From: Clostridium ljungdahlii
GTDB taxonomy: Bacteria; Bacillota; Clostridia; Clostridiales; Clostridiaceae
Length of the DNA stretch: 64,000 bases
Assembly (NCBI RefSeq): GCF_001636845.1
Contig: NZ_LITT01000003.1
Location: forward strand, 62,001 to 126,000
Reading direction: 5' to 3'
The notes under the pieces are model-generated. The model was not told the origin of the DNA and made no database searches. It was given only the letters and a program-made list of their open reading frames with translations. A program made the position numbers and the translations under genes. Of this stretch, positions 1 to 6,966 are shown in pieces; within the stretch, counting starts at the first letter, position 1; the number at the start of each line of letters is the position of its first letter.

Positions 1-70
1 TATTGACAAAATTTAAATAAAACAATAATATAATAAAGTACTTATATAGTTACGTAACTTTCCGCAGTCT

Positions 71-95
71 AAAAAAATTACGACGTAATTTTTTT
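71..95. terminator. A/T-flanked perfect inverted repeat (bidirectional terminator-like)
   Basis: Twelve-base arms (seven A, then ATTACG, mirrored by CGTAAT and seven T) are separated by one base. The A-tract on one side and T-tract on the other would make a Rho-independent terminator on either strand. The gene it would serve lies to the left of the window. A promoter-like TTGACA with a TAATAT 17 bases on is seen at 3-31. Confidence 0.45.
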
Positions 96-97
96 AA

Positions 98-318
98 GAG
101 GACAGTGAAGGATGATTTTTCTCCGCTATGCTACGAAAAATCTTCAATTTAAAAGAAACTTATGTTCTTTTGTTTTTCATAGGTACTCTTTTAGTAAGTA
201 ATTATTTGAAAATCATAGATTTTAGATATCTACTTAAGCGATGTTTTGCTTTAGCAAAACAAGCTTAAAAATAAATTAGTTTTCTGACATAAGGAAGAAA
301 ACTTACCTTCACTGTCCT
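98..318. repeat. Intergenic element bounded by inverted 13-14 base arms
   Basis: The left arm at 98-111 (GAGGACAGTGAAGG) is mirrored at 306-318 (CCTTCACTGTCCT). The 190 bases between are AT-rich and hold smaller hairpins, such as one around 241-268 built on GCTTTAGCAAAACAAGC. No open frame of note is seen. The phrase GATGATTTT beside the left arm recurs, on one strand or the other, in intergenic stretches near 30.37 and 58.16 kb, so this looks like a decayed dispersed repeat. It accounts for most of the gene-free 1-433 stretch. Confidence 0.4.
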
Positions 319-433
319 ATGTCCTCTGTCAATTGTCCTCTAAAAAGTTGTGTCGCAATATTTTTATATTAAGTTAAAATTTTATATGTTCAAAAGTTGA
401 AATAGTTATACACAAAAATATGGGAGGATATAA

Positions 434-721
434 ATGCGAGAAATAGAAAAGGCTAAAATAATATCAAAACTACTAAGAGTATTGTCTAATGAAAATAGAT
501 TGGTGATAGTGTGCTATTTAATAGAAAAACCTATGACAGTAAGTGAACTTCATGAAAAAATGAGTTATTTGACTCAACCAGCTTTGTCCCAACATTTATC
601 AATACTTAAAGCTAACAGAATATTGGATTCAAATAAAAGTGGATTGACAATAACTTATTTTATTAGAGACGAAAGGATAGTTAATGTAATTCAAGTATTG
701 AAGGAAAACTATTGTAAATAA
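434..721 (+). CDS. ArsR-family winged-helix regulator, BigR/SqrR-like persulfide sensor candidate
   Basis: A 95-residue ArsR/SmtB-type repressor. The recognition helix lies near residues 45-60 (LTQPALSQHLSILK), followed by a beta-wing. The ATG follows GGGAGG at good distance. Metal-site motifs of classical ArsR or CadC (such as ELCVCDL) are absent. Instead there is one Cys in helix 2 (VIVCYL, about residue 27) and one at the C-terminus (NYCK, residue 94). That arrangement resembles the dithiol of BigR and SqrR, which sense persulfides by forming a disulfide or tetrasulfide. The downstream genes (multidomain CoA-disulfide reductase, TSUP exporter) fit a sulfane-sulfur response. The ArsR family is secure; the persulfide role is inference from cysteine placement and context. 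Confidence 0.85.
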   Translation: MREIEKAKIISKLLRVLSNENRLVIVCYLIEKPMTVSELHEKMSYLTQPALSQHLSILKANRILDSNKSGLTITYFIRDERIVNVIQVLKENYCK

Positions 722-747
722 AATTTATGCTAAATGTAGTTTGCATA

Positions 748-776
748 TTGACAAAAATAAGATAACATCTTAATAT
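748..776 (+). promoter_or_regulatory. Probable sigma-A promoter for the C_GCAxxG gene
   Basis: TTGACA at 748-753 and TAATAT at 771-776 are 17 bases apart, about 45 bases before the ATG at 821. The stretch just after it (ATAAGTATAT) is AT-rich and could hold an operator for the upstream ArsR protein, though no clear palindrome is seen. Confidence 0.6.
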
Positions 777-820
777 AAGTATATAAGAAAGTCATTATAT
801 ATTTATTAGGAGGTAACATT

Positions 821-1183
821 ATGGCAAAGGCATCAGAATATCATAAGCAAGGATATACTTGTGGAGAAGCTGTGATCAAGGCGTATAATGAAAAAAATGG
901 TACTAACATTCCAATAAGCCTTGGCAGTGGTATGGGTACAGGATTTACTGTTGGAAGTACATGTGGAGCTGTTGGAGCTGCAGCTGTAATCATTGGGTTT
1001 ATAAAGGGAAGAAAGAATGGTACAGAAAAAAATGAAGCGAGAGTGCTTACAAAAGAATTAATGCAAGATGTAAAACAAAAATATGGTGCAGAAACATGTA
1101 AAAATTTAAAGAGGAATGGTATAGCGTGTGCAGAAATTATAGAACATACTTTTGAAGGCTTAAATCATATTTTAAATAAATAA
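821..1183 (+). CDS. C_GCAxxG_C_C family protein
   Basis: A 120-residue soluble protein with the spaced cysteines of the C_GCAxxG_C_C family: YTCGEAV near residue 13, STCGAVGAA near residue 45, ETCKNL near residue 93 and GIACAEII near residue 103. Members are thought to be redox-active or metal-binding, and some sit beside oxidoreductases, but no reaction is established. The start is fixed by AGGAGG at 808-813, seven bases before the ATG. It is preceded by its own promoter and followed by a hairpin terminator, so it is probably a single-gene transcript within the sulfur/redox island. Family assignment is by motif recognition. Confidence 0.8.
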   Translation: MAKASEYHKQGYTCGEAVIKAYNEKNGTNIPISLGSGMGTGFTVGSTCGAVGAAAVIIGFIKGRKNGTEKNEARVLTKELMQDVKQKYGAETCKNLKRNGIACAEIIEHTFEGLNHILNK

Positions 1184-1203
1184 TAGTGAAAATTTTTTAA
1201 TTA

Positions 1204-1235
1204 TTATATTGCTATATTTAAATATAGCAATATAA
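1204..1235. terminator. Perfect palindrome after the C_GCAxxG gene
   Basis: Sixteen-base perfect arms centred between 1219 and 1220 (core TTGCTATATTT/AAATATAGCAA), 21 bases after the stop codon. There is no long T-tract, so termination strength is uncertain. Confidence 0.5.
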
Positions 1236-1308
1236 GTTTAACTTAAAAAACAATTTGTTATATGTAAATATAGGTTAAGATAAAAATATTAAAGAAGGTG
1301 AATTTACT

Positions 1309-1608
1309 ATGGTTAAGGTTACTAAGCGGGCAGTTGAAAAGTTTAATAAAATTAAGCAAAAAGATGAGAGTATGGTAAATGCAATGTTAAGGATTAGCTT
1401 TGGAGGTTATGGCTGAGGTGGCCCAAAATTACAATTAGCTCTGGATGAGTTAAAAAATAATGACGATATACTTGTTAAAGTAGAAGGGATGAGTATTGTT
1501 TATAATTTGGATCTTGAAACATATGTAAATGGATCAGTTATTGATTATTCAAATAATTGGTTTAGCCCAGGATTCACTATAAGTAGTCCAAATTCTTCTT
1601 CATGTTAA
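1309..1608 (+). CDS. HesB-like selenoprotein candidate (in-frame TGA at codon 36)
   Basis: The reading frame starts at the ATG at 1309, after GAAGGTG, and runs 99 codons to the TAA at 1606. It is interrupted only by TGA at 1414-1416. Both sides read as one IscA/HesB-like protein: the N-terminal half opens with a beta-strand and helix pattern (VTKRAVEKFNKIK) and a conserved LRISFGGYG, the TGA takes the position of the family cysteine, and GGPKLQLALDEL follows, then VYNLDLETY and a C-terminal SSSC. HesB-like selenoproteins with Sec in exactly this GYG-U-GGP context are known in anaerobes. The likely role is Fe-S or redox chemistry, not proven. No Sec machinery (selA, selB, selC, selD) is in the window and I could not draw a convincing SECIS stem here. 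The alternative is a gene broken by a nonsense mutation, made less likely by the lack of any other damage. Confidence 0.8.
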
Positions 1609-1644
1609 AAATATAAACAACTGTTGAATGAAGGGAGTGGTTAA

Positions 1645-2205
1645 ATGCATAAATTTGATATTAAAAAGTTAGAGAAATTGGATAATCCAAAAAGAAGAGA
1701 GAGTATGCCTCCTGAAGAAACTTTAAAAAAGTTCAAGATAGGGGATAAAGGTACATTAATTGATATAGGTTGCGGCATAGGTTATTTTACTATATCAGCA
1801 TCAAAAATTATTACTAATGGAAATGTAATTGGTGTAGATATAATGACAGAAATTCTTGATATTGCGCGAGAAAAAGCAGGAGATATATCTAATATAGAAT
1901 TTAAAAAGAGTGAAGAATATTCTTTCCCGGTAGAAGATAGTTCTATTGATTATGTTTTTGTATGTAATGTTGTTCATGAAATAGAGGATAAGGTAAGATT
2001 TTTCACTGAAGCAAAAAGAGTACTAAAAAATAAAGGATATGTTTATATAATTGATTGGGATAAAAGAGATATGAAAGATGGACCACCTGTAAATGAAAGA
2101 ATATCAAAGGAAGAATTAAGGAATATAGTTGAAAATTTAGATTTTACATTTTTAGAAGAAGTAAATGTTAATACTGAACATTATGGACTAAAATTTAAAG
2201 TATAA
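1645..2205 (+). CDS. Class I SAM-dependent methyltransferase
   Basis: A 186-residue cytosolic methyltransferase. The SAM-binding glycine motif is IDIGCGIGYF near residues 38-47, followed by an acidic strand end (GVDI, near 65) and a late motif RVLKNKGYVYIIDW near 130. That pattern is typical of methyltransferase domain 11/25 proteins, which are close to ubiquinone/arsenite methyltransferase folds. The three-cysteine set of ArsM arsenite methyltransferases is not seen, so arsenic methylation is not supported. The ATG follows GAAGGGAG. It begins 36 bases after the HesB-like gene and probably shares its transcript. The substrate is unknown. Confidence 0.8.
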   Translation: MHKFDIKKLEKLDNPKRRESMPPEETLKKFKIGDKGTLIDIGCGIGYFTISASKIITNGNVIGVDIMTEILDIAREKAGDISNIEFKKSEEYSFPVEDSSIDYVFVCNVVHEIEDKVRFFTEAKRVLKNKGYVYIIDWDKRDMKDGPPVNERISKEELRNIVENLDFTFLEEVNVNTEHYGLKFKV

Positions 2206-2279
2206 TGAAAAAGATCTGTTTTAGTAAAAATTATGATATTTATATCGTTATATCTCAATATATAAATACAATATCATAC

Positions 2280-2430
2280 ATGATATTTGAAGAGAAGGGA
2301 AAAATTATAGATAAGAATTTTAATAGATATAATGCAACTGCTGAGATACTTAAATTATTAGCACATCCGGTTGTATAGAAAAAGGTCTTTTAGATAACGT
2401 AGAATGTAATGATTGGAGGAAATATATATG
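2280..2430 (+). pseudogene. Remnant of an ArsR-family regulator, frameshifted and truncated
   Basis: From the ATG at 2280 the first frame reads 32 codons ending NATAEILKLLAHPVV then stop. From 2372, in the next frame, the reading continues as CIEKGLLDNVECNDW. Together they match the N-terminus of ArsR repressors (usual form AEILKLLAHPVRLCIVKGLL), broken at the Pro-Val by a small deletion. The DNA-binding helix and everything after it are gone, and the following gene starts at once. It probably marks a lost local regulator of the CoA-disulfide reductase gene. Confidence 0.65.
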
Positions 2431-4947
2431 AAAAAAATAGTGATAGTTGGTGGAGTGGCTGGAGGAGCATCCGCTGCTGCTAGACTTAGAAGACTTGATG
2501 AAAATGCAGAAATAATATTATTTGAAAAAGGAGAGTATATATCTTTTGCAAATTGTGGATTACCTTACTATATTGGAGAAACTATAAAGGAAAGAGAAAA
2601 GCTGTTAGTGCAAACTCCTGAGGCCATGAAGGCAAGTTTCAATATTGATGTTAGAGTAAATAGTGAAGTAATAACAGTAGATACTAAAAGTAAAAAAGTA
2701 AAGGTTAGTAGTAAAGACAAGGGAGAGTATGAAGAAAACTACGATTATTTAATTTTATCACCAGGAGCAACTCCAGTTAAGCCTCCTATTCCTGGAATAA
2801 AAAGTGATAAGATATTTACACTAAGAAATGTACCTGATACCGATAGAATAAAAGCTTATGTAGATAAAGAGAGTGTAAAAAATGCAGTTGTTATTGGTGG
2901 AGGATTTATTGGTGTTGAAATGGCAGAAAACCTCAAAGAGAGAGGCTTAAATGTAGCTTTAGTTGAAGGGGCACCACATATATTAGCGCCTTTTGATTCA
3001 GAGATGGTAACTTTTGCAGAGAAAGAATTAGAGGATAACGGTGTAGGAATTGTATTAAACGATGGGGTTAAAGAATTTAAAGAAGATGGAGCAGGAGTAA
3101 ATGTAATTCTAAACAGTGGAAAAACTTTGTATTCAGATATAGTTATACTTGCAATAGGTGTAAAACCAGACACAGCATTTTTAAAAGAGTCAGGAATAGA
3201 GTTCGGACCTAAAGGTCATATAATAGTAAATAATAAAATGGAAACCAGCGTGAAAGGGGTATATGCAGTAGGAGATGCTATTGAAGTAGTTGATTTTGTA
3301 AATAGAAGTAAAACTGCTATTGCACTCGCTGGGCCAGCAAATAAGCAGGGAAGAATTGCAGCAGATAATGTATGTGGTTTAAATTCAATTTATAAAGGAA
3401 CTATGGGCACATCAATTATTAAAGTATTTGGATTGACAGGTTCAAGCACAGGAAATAACGAGAGAACATTAAAAGCAAAGAACATACCATATAAGGCTAT
3501 ATATCTTCATCCTAATTCAAGCGCTGGCTACTATCCAGGTGCAGTACCAATGACAATAAAGCTTATTTTTAATAAGGTGGGAAAGATACTAGGAGCTCAA
3601 GCTTTTGGATATGCTGGAGTAGATAAGAGAATAGATGATATAGCCGTTACTATGAGGCTTGGTGGAACGGTTTACGATTTAACAGAATTGGAACTTGCAT
3701 ATGCGCCGCCTTATTCTTCAGCTAAAGATCCTGTAAATATGGCTGGATTTATTGCAGAAAACGTTTTAAGTGGCAAAGATGAAATAATATTTCCAGATAA
3801 TATAGATAATAGAGATAAGGATAAAACACAGCTTGTTGATGTAAGGACTGAATTAGAATGCAGTAACGGCAGCATAGAAGGATCTATAAATATACCTTCA
3901 GAAGATATAAGAGCTAGAATGAATGAACTGGATAAAAGCAAAGAAATATTAGTTTATTGTCAAGTAGGACTTAGAGGGTATATAGCTGCAAGAATTTTAA
4001 GGGCAAATGGATTTAAAGTCAAGAACTTAACAGGTGGATATAAAACCTATACTATGAGTAAGTTTAAACCAGGAGATGTTGTAATGAATAATAGTGGTGA
4101 AGGTGGCTCTATGGATTTAAGAGGAAAAAAATCTAATGTAAGTTTAGAGAGCAATTTAAATGAATATAAAGAAGCTGATGAAGCATATAAAAAAGGATAC
4201 TTTGACAAAAATCTTGATGCTTGTGGAATATGCTGCCCAGGACCTTTAATGCGTGTTAATAGTAATATAGAGGATATGAAAGAAGGAGAAGTATTAAAGG
4301 TAATGGCATCAGATCAGGGATTTTATGAGGATATAAAATCTTGGTGTGAAAGAACTAATAATGAACTCCTTAGCAGGGAAAAAGATAAAGGTAATATAAT
4401 AGCTTTTATAAGAAAAGGTAATAAAAAACAAGCAGCTCGAAATAGTGAACCAGTTAATAATGGCACCATTGCACAGAAAGACAATAAAACATTAGTTGTG
4501 TTTAGTGGAGATTTGGATAAAGCTTTAGCGTCCTTTATAATAGCTAACGGAGCAGCTGCTATGGGTAAAAAAGTTACAATGTTTTTTACCTTCTGGGGAC
4601 TTAATATTTTAAGAAAGCATGAAAAAGTTAGTGTTTCAAAGGGATTTATGGATAGGATGTTTGGATTTATGATGCCTAGAGGGGCTAAAAGATTAAAACT
4701 TTCCAAAATGAATATGCTTGGAATGGGTACAAAAATGATGAAAATGGTAATGAGAAATAAAAATGTTTCTTCACTGGATGAGCTAATTAAAGCAGCTATT
4801 GACAGTGGAATAGAAATAGTTGCATGTCAGATGAGTATGGATGTAATGGGACTTAAACAAGAAGAACTAATAGATGGAGTTAAAGTAGGTGGTGTAGGAT
4901 ATTATCTAGGAGAAGCAGAAGATTCGAATGTTAATCTATTTATATAA
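2428..4947 (+). CDS. Four-domain CoA-disulfide/persulfide reductase fused to rhodanese, TusA and DsrE-like domains
   Basis: An 839-residue cytosolic flavoprotein. Residues 1-445 are a pyridine-nucleotide disulfide oxidoreductase: an FAD site (GGVAGGASAAARLRR), a single redox cysteine in SFANCGLPYYIG at exactly residue 43 as in staphylococcal CoA-disulfide reductase, and an NAD(P)H site (VIGGGFIGVE). About 460-550 is a rhodanese with active CQVGLRG. About 590-665 is TusA/SirA-like, with CGICCPGPL. About 685-839 is DsrE/F-like with a conserved VACQMSMDVMG cysteine. The order implies passing of sulfane sulfur between domains, with NAD(P)H-dependent reduction of CoA persulfide or polysulfide. The ATG at 2428 is chosen because GGAGG lies at 2415-2419; a TTG at 2413 falls inside that site. 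The related BigR-like regulator and TSUP exporter lie on either side. The substrate is inferred. Confidence 0.88.
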   Translation: MKKIVIVGGVAGGASAAARLRRLDENAEIILFEKGEYISFANCGLPYYIGETIKEREKLLVQTPEAMKASFNIDVRVNSEVITVDTKSKKVKVSSKDKGEYEENYDYLILSPGATPVKPPIPGIKSDKIFTLRNVPDTDRIKAYVDKESVKNAVVIGGGFIGVEMAENLKERGLNVALVEGAPHILAPFDSEMVTFAEKELEDNGVGIVLNDGVKEFKEDGAGVNVILNSGKTLYSDIVILAIGVKPDTAFLKESGIEFGPKGHIIVNNKMETSVKGVYAVGDAIEVVDFVNRSKTAIALAGPANKQGRIAADNVCGLNSIYKGTMGTSIIKVFGLTGSSTGNNERTLKAKNIPYKAIYLHPNSSAGYYPGAVPMTIKLIFNKVGKILGAQAFGYAGVDKRIDDIAVTMRLGGTVYDLTELELAYAPPYSSAKDPVNMAGFIAENVLSGKDEIIFPDNIDNRDKDKTQLVDVRTELECSNGSIEGSINIPSEDIRARMNELDKSKEILVYCQVGLRGYIAARILRANGFKVKNLTGGYKTYTMSKFKPGDVVMNNSGEGGSMDLRGKKSNVSLESNLNEYKEADEAYKKGYFDKNLDACGICCPGPLMRVNSNIEDMKEGEVLKVMASDQGFYEDIKSWCERTNNELLSREKDKGNIIAFIRKGNKKQAARNSEPVNNGTIAQKDNKTLVVFSGDLDKALASFIIANGAAAMGKKVTMFFTFWGLNILRKHEKVSVSKGFMDRMFGFMMPRGAKRLKLSKMNMLGMGTKMMKMVMRNKNVSSLDELIKAAIDSGIEIVACQMSMDVMGLKQEELIDGVKVGGVGYYLGEAEDSNVNLFI

Positions 4948-4974
4948 AGTAAAATATACCAATAATATATTTGT

Positions 4975-5007
4975 CAGATTGAAGTGAGCGATACTTCAAA
5001 TAATCTG
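4975..5007 (+). terminator. Hairpin after the reductase gene
   Basis: CAGATT-GAAGT is mirrored by ACTTC and AATCTG with a seven-base loop and a small bulge, 28 bases past the stop codon. No T-tract follows. It sits immediately before the dispersed repeat at 5033 and may be part of that element instead. Confidence 0.4.
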
Positions 5008-5032
5008 CTAATATACTTATAATCAGATTTCT

Positions 5033-5304
5033 AAGCATCAGATGGAGTTTTAACTCTATCTGATGCTTATTAACAGACTTCTTAGTGTTTCATCACTTAG
5101 GAAGGTGTTATCCTTTATGAAAAATTATTATCTAGTGACGTAACCGCCCACGGCGTACACTTGAAGAAAAGCAGATATCCCAAATCTTTGATTTGGTGAT
5201 AGTCGCTTTCGCTGTGTGCAAGCAGATATCCCAAATCTTTGATTTGGTGACAGTCGCTTTCACAGGGTGAGTGGAAGTATTAAAATGACTAGTTATGGGA
5301 TAAA
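5033..5304 (+). repeat. Dispersed structured repeat, copy A
   Basis: First of five copies (others at 6967, 29503, 34826, 39291; fragment at 51591). Shared order, read 5' to 3': a strong hairpin (here GCATCAGATGGAG with ACTCTATCTGATGC), a second hairpin (CTTCTTAGTG / CACTTAGGAAG), GTTATCCTTTA, then a long stem that opens TTATCTAGTGACGTA and closes near GGGATAAA. This copy carries an extra insert, the tandem duplication at 5170-5261. It fills most of the 450-base gap between the reductase and the exporter genes. Confidence 0.6.
5170..5261 (+). repeat. Tandem duplication of a 51-base unit inside repeat copy A
   Basis: The 41 bases at 5170-5210 recur at 5221-5261 with one mismatch (GGTGATAG versus GGTGACAG), a period of 51. 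Each unit contains the small palindrome CCAAATCTTTGATTTGG. A related AAATCTTTGATTT occurs in copy D near 34850. Confidence 0.85.
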
Positions 5305-5401
5305 ATATTAAAGTAGAATTGAAAGTTAGTTATAGATTGCAATAGGTGTGGGACATAATGGTATTAGAATATTATATAACAAAATGAGGAGGCTAAAAAT
5401 A

Positions 5402-5764
5402 GTGAATAATATTATTTTATTTATTGTTATAGGTTGTATTGCAGGTATTTTGAGTGGGTTATTTGGTATAGGTGGTGGAATCATAATAGTACCTGCATTA
5501 ATTTACTTATGTGGATTTACTCAATTAAAAGCCCAGGGCACATCACTTGCAATTTTGTTACCACCAGTAGGTATACTTGCATTTATAGACTATTACAAAG
5601 AAGGTCATGTTGATGTTAAAGCAGGAATATTAATATGTATATTTTTAGTTATAGGCTCAGTTTTGGGAGCTAAAATGTCTCATGTCTTACCAGTAGATAT
5701 TATGAGAAAATTATTTGGCATTTTAATGATGCTAATAGCTGTTAAATTGATTTTTGGTAAATAA
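5402..5764 (+). CDS. TSUP (TauE/SafE) family half-size membrane exporter
   Basis: A 120-residue membrane protein with about four transmembrane segments and the TSUP signature GCIAGILSGLFGIGGGIIIVP written near residues 10-30 in pieces (GIGGG then PALIYL). Full TauE/SafE proteins are about 250 residues with two such halves; this is one half and would need to dimerise. The family exports sulfite, sulfoacetate or other sulfur anions, and short forms accompany BigR-type regulators. The GTG at 5402 is chosen because AGGAGG at 5387-5392 precedes it by nine bases; upstream in-frame GTG codons lack such a site. Role in disposing of sulfur oxyanions is inferred from its neighbours. Confidence 0.78.
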   Translation: MNNIILFIVIGCIAGILSGLFGIGGGIIIVPALIYLCGFTQLKAQGTSLAILLPPVGILAFIDYYKEGHVDVKAGILICIFLVIGSVLGAKMSHVLPVDIMRKLFGILMMLIAVKLIFGK

Positions 5765-5814
5765 AGGTTAATTTAATAAATGTTTTATGAAAGAGAGAAA
5801 TGTTTAATTAGTTA

Positions 5815-5843
5815 TTGAAAGTGTTAACTTTAAATGATACTAT
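5815..5843 (+). promoter_or_regulatory. Probable promoter of the LacI-family gene
   Basis: TTGAAA at 5815-5820 and TACTAT at 5838-5843 with a 17-base spacer and an extended -10 TG. The operator-like palindrome begins ten bases later, where a repressor would block initiation. Its position argues that the regulator gene starts at 5875 and not further upstream. Confidence 0.5.
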
Positions 5844-5852
5844 AATATTAAT

Positions 5853-5862
5853 AAACCGGTTT
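5853..5862. promoter_or_regulatory. LacI-type operator AAACCGGTTT (upstream of the regulator)
   Basis: A perfect ten-base palindrome with the central CG typical of LacI-family operators, within ATAAACCGGTTTCTA. The same 14 bases except the first recur at 6924-6938 before the kinase gene, which suggests one regulator controlling itself and the kinase. Confidence 0.7.
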
Positions 5863-5874
5863 CTAAAAGAAGAG

Positions 5875-6906
5875 GTGAGATACATAAAGCCTGAGAAAAA
5901 AATTGTAATTGACGATGTGGCTAAAAAGGCAGGAGTCTCTAAGTCAACAATATCAAGATATTTAAATGGGAAATTTGAATATATGTCACAAAAGACTAGA
6001 AAAAATATCGAAAAGGTAATTGATGAATTAGATTATAGACCAAATAGTATAGCCAGAAGTTTAAAACTTAAGAGGAGTATGCTTATACAAGTTATAATTG
6101 CAGATTTGACCAATCCATTTTCCTCTTTGTTAATAAAAGGTGTAGGTGATGAATGTGGAAAATATGGATATAATGTTATAATAGCTAATACGGATAATGA
6201 TAAGGATAAGGAAAGAGAATATATTCTTTCTCTTACATCCCAGAATGTAGATGGATTGATAATAAACAGTACTGGATATAATAGAAAATTACTAAAAGAT
6301 GTATTAGATCAAGGCATTCCAGTTGTAACTATGGACAGAATTATAGATGATAAGGTATTTGATTCTGTTACAAGTAATAACTACGATATGACATTTAAAA
6401 CTATAAATTATTTAATTGATTCTGGATTTAAAAATATAGCATTATTTACCCAGCATGTAGATAAGATAAGTGTGAGAATTGAGAGAGAAAAAGCATTTTT
6501 GGATGCTTGTAATAACAGATTAAATAGTTCCAATTTTAATGTTTATACTATAGATAGACATGATACAGGAAGTGTGGAACTTAGTTTGTTTGATTTCTTG
6601 AATAATTATAAGGAAAGTAAGGCAATATTTGCTATTAATGGAGTAGTGCTTTTAAATGTACTGCAGCTTATAAATAAATTTAATTTAAAAATACCTGAGG
6701 ATGTAGGAATTTGCGGGTATGATAATTGGGGATGGGCATCTTTAATATCACCTGGAATTACAACTATATCACAGCCATCTTATGATATTGGAATGAGATC
6801 AGCAAAGATACTTTTAGATAGAATAAAGCATGGTAAAGGCGAGAAAAATACATGTATTTATTTAAATTCTAAGCTTGAAATAAGAGGATCTACTGTACTG
6901 AAATAA
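5875..6906 (+). CDS. kdgR: LacI-family repressor, probable regulator of ketodeoxygluconate/hexuronate use
   Basis: About 343 residues. The N-terminal helix-turn-helix reads IDDVAKKAGVSKSTISRYLNG, written here in part as AKKAGVSKSTISRYL, with the hinge helix YRPNSIARSLK. The periplasmic-binding-protein-like effector domain follows (SMLIQVIIADLTNPFSS to GYDNWGWASL). The GTG at 5875 is my choice: the sequence before it holds a promoter and operator, though the Shine-Dalgarno (AGAAGAG) is close. A TTG at 5815 would add 20 residues. The gene opens the uronate cluster and its likely operator flanks it on both sides. The symbol is given by context and analogy to Bacillus KdgR, not by sequence proof; the effector is probably KDG or KDPG. 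Confidence 0.8.
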   Translation: MRYIKPEKKIVIDDVAKKAGVSKSTISRYLNGKFEYMSQKTRKNIEKVIDELDYRPNSIARSLKLKRSMLIQVIIADLTNPFSSLLIKGVGDECGKYGYNVIIANTDNDKDKEREYILSLTSQNVDGLIINSTGYNRKLLKDVLDQGIPVVTMDRIIDDKVFDSVTSNNYDMTFKTINYLIDSGFKNIALFTQHVDKISVRIEREKAFLDACNNRLNSSNFNVYTIDRHDTGSVELSLFDFLNNYKESKAIFAINGVVLLNVLQLINKFNLKIPEDVGICGYDNWGWASLISPGITTISQPSYDIGMRSAKILLDRIKHGKGEKNTCIYLNSKLEIRGSTVLK

Positions 6907-6925
6907 ACTTGTGTACAACAAATGT

Positions 6926-6935
6926 AAACCGGTTT
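6926..6935. promoter_or_regulatory. LacI-type operator AAACCGGTTT (upstream of KDG kinase)
   Basis: Second copy of the palindrome, 20 bases after the regulator's stop codon, in the context GTAAACCGGTTTCTA. Together with the copy at 5853 it marks a two-site regulon. The kinase gene begins 227 bases downstream, with repeat copy B in between. Confidence 0.7.
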
Positions 6936-6966
6936 CTATAAAATACATTAAAGTACATAAATTAAT

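Noticed and set aside
1645-2205. Arsenite methyltransferase (ArsM)
   Set aside because: An ArsR-type gene lies near, but the protein is too short and lacks the conserved cysteines of ArsM.
3711-3941. Minus-strand frames inside the reductase and other long genes
   Set aside because: They lie opposite well-supported coding regions, have Ser/Leu/Ile-rich composition typical of antisense frames and no ribosome-binding sites.
5170-5261. Possible CRISPR array
   Set aside because: Only two units in direct tandem, no spacer between different sequences, and no cas genes in the window. No CRISPR array was found anywhere.
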